A stretch of 64,000 nt of DNA from Polytrichum commune (Eukaryota; Streptophyta; Polytrichopsida; Polytrichales; Polytrichaceae), in contig OX485808.1 of the NCBI GenBank assembly GCA_950295325.1, forward strand, positions 39,204,527 through 39,268,526. Reading direction: 5' to 3'. Below the pieces are notes generated by a model. The model was not told the origin of the DNA. It did not search any database and saw only the letters and a list, made by a program, of their open reading frames with translations. Each line of letters opens with the position of its first letter. The stretch's first letter is position 1. This document shows positions 58,431-64,000 of this stretch, piece by piece. Made by a program: the position numbers and the translations under genes.

Positions 58431-59942
58431 TCAATAAATTTTTTTTGGAATTCTAGCAGGTTTTTTGGTCTGAGCTGTCAATTGATGCTCTACCCTAGTT
58501 TTCAACCACTTCTTGTTGGTAAGAGCAAGTCCTAATGTATAATTCTCTATTGCATTGTCTCTTAGGTCAAAATGTAATGTCCCGTGCACATATTTTTCGC
58601 TTTTTACAAACAAACCAGGTCCATTGTTTGTTTGAAACTTGTAAAGATATTGATGCACGGCAAATTGACCTTTTGAAGGAGCTCCTGCTGTAAACCATGT
58701 GATAATCGAGGATTCCATATCCAACGAATCAACATGTGGCTTAATAAATGAATTTTTGCTGAAATGCAATTGGCATACATTTGTTGGACTCTCATCTAGG
58801 CCAACATATATGTGATTCGTGGTTGATGCTTGTACCTGAAAAAGATGGTTAATTTTCTCACCGAATGCGGACATTGCACTTCTCCATATGTTGCTTGCAA
58901 TCTCGTTGCCAATGTCTTTGAATGCCTTCTCTTCATGAACTGAGACTTTCGATGAATGGTACGAAACAACATTGCCACTAGCAATGCCTGCATTTGAAGT
59001 GTAACCATGACTAATATTTTTGTAAAATCCACGATGTGGATTTTGCGCTTTCTATTTGCTTCTGTTTCCATAAAAAGAAGCCCCTTCATAATAAACATTG
59101 GCCAATCTCAATATGGATCCATATGTGCCTTCGTCCAACATCTTTGGAATGTATATCAAAATAACATGATCTAATTCCAAAGTCTTGGTATTAGATGTTA
59201 TTTTCACACCATCAAAGATGACGAGAGGTGAAGATATGGTAGGCACCAAATGTTCATCTTGGAATACATCCTCCCACTTGTAATTGCCATTGTTGTATTC
59301 TTCCATATCCCAATATGGTTTTGTGTTGAAAACAATGTTATGTTGATGGAATATATTAGAATAAGCAATATGCATTGTTATTCCCGTTGGTAATTTCAAA
59401 GCTTCAACAATAGACTTGTACAATGCAGATGTATGTCTCACCTCACATTGAACAATCAACCCCAACAACAAATTATTGTTGTTGTTGTCGATAAATTTCT
59501 TGCATCCCTCAACAATTGCATCATAATATGAAAGAGTTTGAATTATGAAACCTCGACAGTTCCATAAATTCAACATAGGTTTACAATGCAATTTATAATC
59601 TACGTCCCAAAGCTTCGGACATACTTTACATCTTCTCCCCTCCTCTTTGAACTTTTGAAGACAATTATCACATACTTTATGACAATGATGAATAATTGTA
59701 CCTTTTGAAAGATCTGCATGTTCACCGTTGAACAACTTTATGAAACTGTCATTTTTCAATGTGTATTCACAAGGAATAACATACATTGTTGAATGACGTT
59801 GTCGTTTCCGGTGTGCAAAATATGAGCATCCGACAAATCCAATGTCATTGAATGTCAGCTCATATAGGGTTCCGTCCTCCAAAAGTTTCTGATCTACTAC
59901 TGAGGCATACTTGCGTGGTTTATGGTTTGACGAGGACGCCAT
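58431..59942 (-). pseudogene. RING/zinc-finger-like + Tet/JBP-like 2OG oxygenase ORF
   Basis: The start was chosen at MASSSNHKPRKY (59,942). One frame of about 500 codons is interrupted by a single TAG at 59,052, between GNRSK and KAQNPHRG. The N-terminal half has HHCHKVCDNCLQKF..GRRCKVC, the pattern of the second half of a RING or related zinc finger. The C-terminal frame (58,874-58,431) has FSKNSFIKPHVDSLD (a candidate HxD iron pair), a Gly-x-Phe turn and FVKSEKYVHGTLHF (a distal His). This order resembles Tet/JBP-like 2-oxoglutarate, iron-dependent oxygenases, some carried by transposons in fungi. The usual 2OG-binding Arg is not clear. An acceptor-like tttttcag near 58,845 means introns are possible. 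Assignment is inference from motif order. Confidence 0.5.
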
Positions 59943-60029
59943 TGTGCACAAAAGCTCAATAATGCTGTGAGCTAGATTACTTCCCCCTCTTGAGTGCGTC
60001 CTAGTCCAAGGGGGAAGGCCTCTTCTCAC

Positions 60030-61263
60030 CTTCTCCTAGCTAACTAATAGCACATTCACTTCGCGCCAGCCATAATTGATCGGTGTGTAAAACACCTTTG
60101 CTCTTTGGTTATTTTATTGAGTCAATCCAACCTTTAGATATGCTGGAACATGTATAACAGTGAAGAGTAAGTGTCTCCTTTCCTACCATCTACTCTCTAA
60201 CTTATCCACTACCTTAGCTGCTTCTATCCCACCATACTGAAGCTCAATAATACTGTGAGCCCCACAACCACAGTACCCACGATTGCAGTGTCTTTCATGG
60301 ACACAATTACATCCTCCATAGTGTGGTAGCAGTAAATGCGGAACTGTTCATTCCACACAGGGTCAACAGGCACTTGAGTCCCTCAAAACTACGGTAGTTG
60401 AAATGTTGAAGTGTGTGAAGGCTCGATGGATTTCATTTATTTACACATACGAATAAAAATAAGAATAATCACATACTACATAAATATGGTTTGTTCAAAA
60501 GTTCATTTGTGTGTGTGACACTGACCAAAATGTAGTTTGCTTGACATACAATGCAATAACTTACGCTTGACTTTAAAGCGTGAGCATGAGCTTCCTTTAA
60601 TTCATCCAATTGACTTAGTGCCTTATATCTTAGAGGCTCCATTGCTTAACCCCTAAGTCCTTGAGAGATTCAAAATGACCTAATTTTGATGGTTTTGTTT
60701 TAAATAGACCTTTTCCGTTTTTAGATGGAGGTGATTTTTTGATATAAAATGAATGAATTTTATTTTTCATCCAACGTTTCAATTTCATTGGATTTGGACT
60801 AAATTTCAACTTTGTGGAAATTTTCAAAGTCATTCAATGTCCCAAATTCCATTGGTGTTTGACTGAACCTCATCATGATGATACATTAGGAAATGTGTCA
60901 GATATGAAAATTTGTGAAAATATAGTTCATTTTATGTTTGAGTAATCTACGGTTGGAATTGGTAATTGGAATTTTTGAAGTTAGTTAGAAAACATTTTGT
61001 AAGATTGGATGTAAAAACATAGTGCTATACATTGCAAGGGCTCTCAAAAAATCATATCTGATGCAAACATATAAGTTTCAAGCCTCGAAGGTTCAAATTT
61101 TAGTTAGAAATCTTATGCAAAAAGTTTCATGCCAATTGGGTCGCATCCTATCATCCATTTGATGATATATGTAGGGTCAAAGTTTGTTCTCAATCATCTA
61201 TCCCGCCCATTATACCTTCACATACGTACTAGTTTCTCATTCACATTGCCACATGGGCAGTTG

Positions 61264-61295
<32 letters not shown>

Positions 61296-61440
61296 TTATT
61301 TATAGCTCATATAAAGGCCAATATCATATCCGTATGGTTGGATGCTCAAAAATTGAGTCCTAAATTATCTCTCTTAGAAATAGTGATTGAGGCCAAATTT
61401 GAGGAGAATAGTTTTTTAAATGATTTCAATTACTAATTAA
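60030..61440. other. AT-rich spacer inside the 56-62 kb unit
   Basis: Between the ORF start and the right array. No second gene or transposase is recognised. It includes a (TA)n tract at about 61,264-61,290. Confidence 0.45.
61264..61290. repeat. (TA)n microsatellite
   Basis: Uninterrupted ta/at dinucleotides followed by a short ttta run. Confidence 0.9.
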
Positions 61441-61497
61441 ATGAACGCTATCATGGTAGTTTTTAAATAACCCTAAATTGTGCAAATTTTTACAGTC

Positions 61498-62455
61498 ATT
61501 TGATATTGTGACATTTTTTATGAATTTTTTAATTTTTTATTCGTTTTAAATTCAATTTGAAATCGAGAAATCGTTAAAATGGTCCACTACATGTTGGAGT
61601 GTGTTGGTTTTGGTCATGGTAATGATAGGAATGTTTCATATGCAAATTCATATACAATACATTAAGATTAGGGACGATTGTATAATGATGTGACTAATGT
61701 GACTAATACCATGTCAAGGTATTAGTCACATTAGGCACAACATTATAAAATCTTACAGAACTCTCACACCTTCAGGCCTAAGTTTCTGATATTTTTTTCC
61801 ATAGTTAGTATAGCAAGGAAGTTTGAATTTTGCAAGTTTCTACAGTCATTTGATTTTTTGTTTTGTTTTTTTGTTTTTTTTATTCGCTTTAAATTCAATT
61901 TTAAATCGAGAAATCGTTAAAATGGTCCACTACGTGTTGGAGTGTGTTGGTTTTGGTCATGGTAATGATAGGAATGTTTCACATGCAAATTCATATACAA
62001 TACATTAAGATTAGGGACGATTGTATAATGATGTGACTAATGTGACTAATACCATGCCGAGGTATTAGTCACATTAGGCACAACATTATAAAATCTTACA
62101 GAACTCTCACACCTTCAGGCCTAAGTTTTTGATATTTTTTTCCATAGTTAGTATATCAAGGAAGTTTGAATTTTGCAAGTTTCTACGGTCATTTGATATT
62201 TTGTTTTATTTTGTTTTATTTTGTTTTATTTGCTTTAAATTCAATTTCAAATTGAGAAATCGTTAAAATGGTGCACTACGTGTTGGAGTGTGTTGGTTTT
62301 GGTCATGGTAATGATAGGAATGTTTCACATGCAAATTCATATACAATACATTAAGATTAGGGATGATTGTATAATGATGTGACTAATGTGACTAATACCA
62401 TGCCGAGGTATTAGTCACATTAGGCACAACATTATACAATCTTACAGAACTCTCA
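61498..62455. repeat. right array of ~345-bp hairpin repeats (inverted)
   Basis: Three units in opposite orientation to 56,320-57,175, with marks 'aaatggtccactac' or 'aaatggtgcactac' at about 61,577, 61,919 and 62,267. Each holds the taatgtgactaatacc...ggtattagtcacatta palindrome. The outer edge is sharp at 'cttacagaactctcaa'. Confidence 0.92.
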
Positions 62456-62767
62456 ATTGTCTTCATAGTGTTAGAACACTAAATGTCAACTCTAACACTA
62501 TTTGTACCAATTAGTAACTTTGAATATTTACAAAAGCGCATTGAGTGTTAGATGACATTTTTTGTAGATCTTCAAATGAAGAATTGGAGGTAGAATATGA
62601 GAGCCTCATAGAAAATGTAAAGGGTTATGATAAAATAGAATTACAAATATGACGAAAATAGAAGGTATAAGGAAAGAAATTGCAGGTAAACAAATACATT
62701 ACGATAAACAACCTACGAGGATGGCAAGACAGAGCGTACTTGTCGGAGGGGGACATGAAGAGTGTAA

Positions 62768-63184
62768 ATGGAATCAACCAGCACAATAAACCGTATGGCC
62801 TGGCTCAAATTCTGTATATATAGCGAAGTGTCCTCACGAGCCAGGTTTGTGCTGCACCGTCGTTGTTCTGCAGGAGGGCGGATCGTTTATGGGGGGAAAA
62901 TCGTACTGCTACTCAGTGTCTCGTTTGTGTGGCCCTGCTCTTCGAGCCTTGAATTTCGGGGTGGTGGTGATCGTGAAAACGTCCTCGCAATCCTCCGGTT
63001 AGGTTTCTGGTGCAGGCCCTACTGCGTCGCCTGGCGAGGACAGCCGCGGCAATGCGCAATGGAACCAGGTGAGGGGCGGCTAAACCTTCCTCCGGGGGGG
63101 TGTTTAGAGAGTGGAAATCTTCATTTCGCCAGTCGTGCTCGCAGTGTTTCCGCGTGTTCTCGTGTGGGGCTTGGAGGAGCGTGA
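62768..63184 (+). CDS. unidentified ORF, possible first exon
   Basis: A 138-codon frame in a GC-richer stretch. No recognised domain. It may be leader sequence of the gene that continues at 63,480, or chance. A TATA-like tatatatag at about 62,814 lies inside it, which argues against the full frame being translated. Confidence 0.2.
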   Translation: MESTSTINRMAWLKFCIYSEVSSRARFVLHRRCSAGGRIVYGGKIVLLLSVSFVWPCSSSLEFRGGGDRENVLAILRLGFWCRPYCVAWRGQPRQCAMEPGEGRLNLPPGGCLESGNLHFASRARSVSACSRVGLGGA

Positions 63185-63479
63185 ACTAATTTCCCTTTCA
63201 CATGTTGGGTTTTCTTTTTAGCAAATTAGTTCAGGTCTTCGCGTGCTCCTGGATTACGCTGCGTTTGAGGGTTTAGGGTTACGGTGGATTTGGTGGAGGT
63301 ATGGGCGCTGGTGCCAAGCATGTCAAGATTATGTTTAGAGAGCTCGCGGTGTAGGTGTAATGAATAAACGTTATACTTGGGTTCTAGGCACGAGGGAAAT
63401 TCTGTAGGAATTAGGCATCGTATTAAATTCTGAACCCATATTTCCACATCGTTTTTTGATTCCCTTGTGGTCTTGTAGA

Positions 63480-63878
63480 TCCGCGGCGGAGAGTGACCAG
63501 AGCAAGGTCTAACAAACTATTGGAGGAGGACGTTAGTATCGACGTTGCCATCGAACCTCTACTGGGTCTGCAGAGGGGAGTAATTGAGGAGAGTGATGCC
63601 AAAACTGACACTGATATTGAATTCGGCGTCCCTCCAATATCTCTGTCGAACCGATCTGGAAACCGCAGTGCCTCCCGAGGGGAAAGCAAGACAACGTTGG
63701 CGCCCGCTATAGCTTCGGGTTCTATTTCTTTTCTCGGCGTTGGAGTAACAGGCCCACGAATTCAGTTTCCTCATGACGACAAACTTATCGTAAACGAAGA
63801 CAAACGACTTATTGAGGGGTTGGGGCTGGAGACATGGACAAGACTAGTGTCAAAGGGGCGATCGGGTGTGCAGGAGGT
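63480..63878 (+). CDS. spliced exon of an unidentified gene (continues off window)
   Basis: The frame is open from the acceptor-like cttgtag at 63,479 to a donor ggag|gtaagg at 63,878 and has no ATG start, so it is best read as an internal exon. It begins with a basic stretch (RRRVTRARSNKLLEED), has a Ser/Gly/Ala-rich middle and ends ETWTRLVSKGRSGVQE. The base composition is coding-like and differs from the flanking AT-rich DNA. I do not recognise the family. Confidence 0.5.
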
Positions 63879-64000
63879 AAGGTTCGGACATAGGTCTGAG
63901 ACGTCTGAGTCGTCTGAGTCGTCGATATGGAACGTCGGTTTAGGGTTCTTGGAGTGTTGTCGCCCATTTAAACTCTGTTATTCCGTCCATGTTGCAAGGA

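Noticed and set aside
56320-62455. CRISPR-like array interpretation of the regularly spaced hairpin repeats
   Set aside because: The units are ~330 bp and tandem, without unique short spacers, and the sequence is eukaryotic.

Overview
The window looks like a repeat-rich stretch of a land-plant nuclear genome. Coding sequence is interrupted by GT-AG introns, intergenic DNA is AT-rich with many microsatellites, and most recognisable protein sequence belongs to transposable elements. The two clearest cellular gene families, a GulLO-type secreted L-gulonolactone oxidase and RNA polymerase subunit RPB3, are plant-like. The mix of retroelements, pogo-, hAT- and MULE-like DNA transposons and a Tet-like oxygenase ORF would suit a large seed-free plant genome (lycophyte, fern or bryophyte), but the sequence alone does not settle the species.

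Layout. 1-4,100 holds no confident gene, although 2,120-2,350 repeats a segment found in the RPB3 intron 20 kb away. 4,134-5,369, 7,664-8,806, 8,815-9,270, 20,020-20,641 and 30,274-30,955 are full or half copies of one foldback, MULE-like family. 11,165-15,510 is a structurally complete Ty1/copia element (LTRs, primer site, 5-bp target duplication) on the minus strand. It has lost protease and integrase and is interrupted by a 1.2-kb DNA transposon. 16,468-18,957 is the best intact cellular gene, a three-exon L-gulonolactone-oxidase-like enzyme, followed by a broken duplicate of its last-exon end. 21,873-25,634 is a five-exon RPB3 gene carrying several disabling changes. 26,268-27,045 is a deletion derivative of a pogo-like transposon. 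27,190-30,270 is a decayed LINE on the minus strand. 30,929-32,934 (minus) is an LRR-protein gene with a frameshift, cut off at its 3' end by the foldback repeat.

36,870-37,806 is a short inverted-repeat element. 38,386-41,216 is a near-complete pogo-like transposon with perfect terminal repeats, two in-frame stops and a solo LTR nested inside it. 43,300-45,740 is a minus-strand Ty3/gypsy remnant with its primer-binding site. 46,977-48,900 is a kinase-like gene split by a stop and a frameshift. 51,452-52,495 (minus) is a hAT (BED/DUF659) transposase and 53,350-55,899 (plus) a decayed Ulp1-type protease gene, arranged divergently around a G-rich tandem repeat. 56,320-62,455 is a symmetrical unit: inverted arrays of ~330-bp hairpin-bearing repeats flank a minus-strand ORF that resembles a RING/zinc-finger region followed by a Tet/JBP-like 2-oxoglutarate oxygenase domain. 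62,768-64,000 probably holds the start of another cellular gene, with one clear spliced exon at 63,480-63,878.

Only the GulLO-like gene, and perhaps the gene entering at the right edge, look functional as cellular genes. The rest records layered insertions: DNA transposon into copia, solo LTR into pogo, foldback repeat into the LRR gene, and pogo derivative beside RPB3. The most novel object is the 56-62 kb unit.
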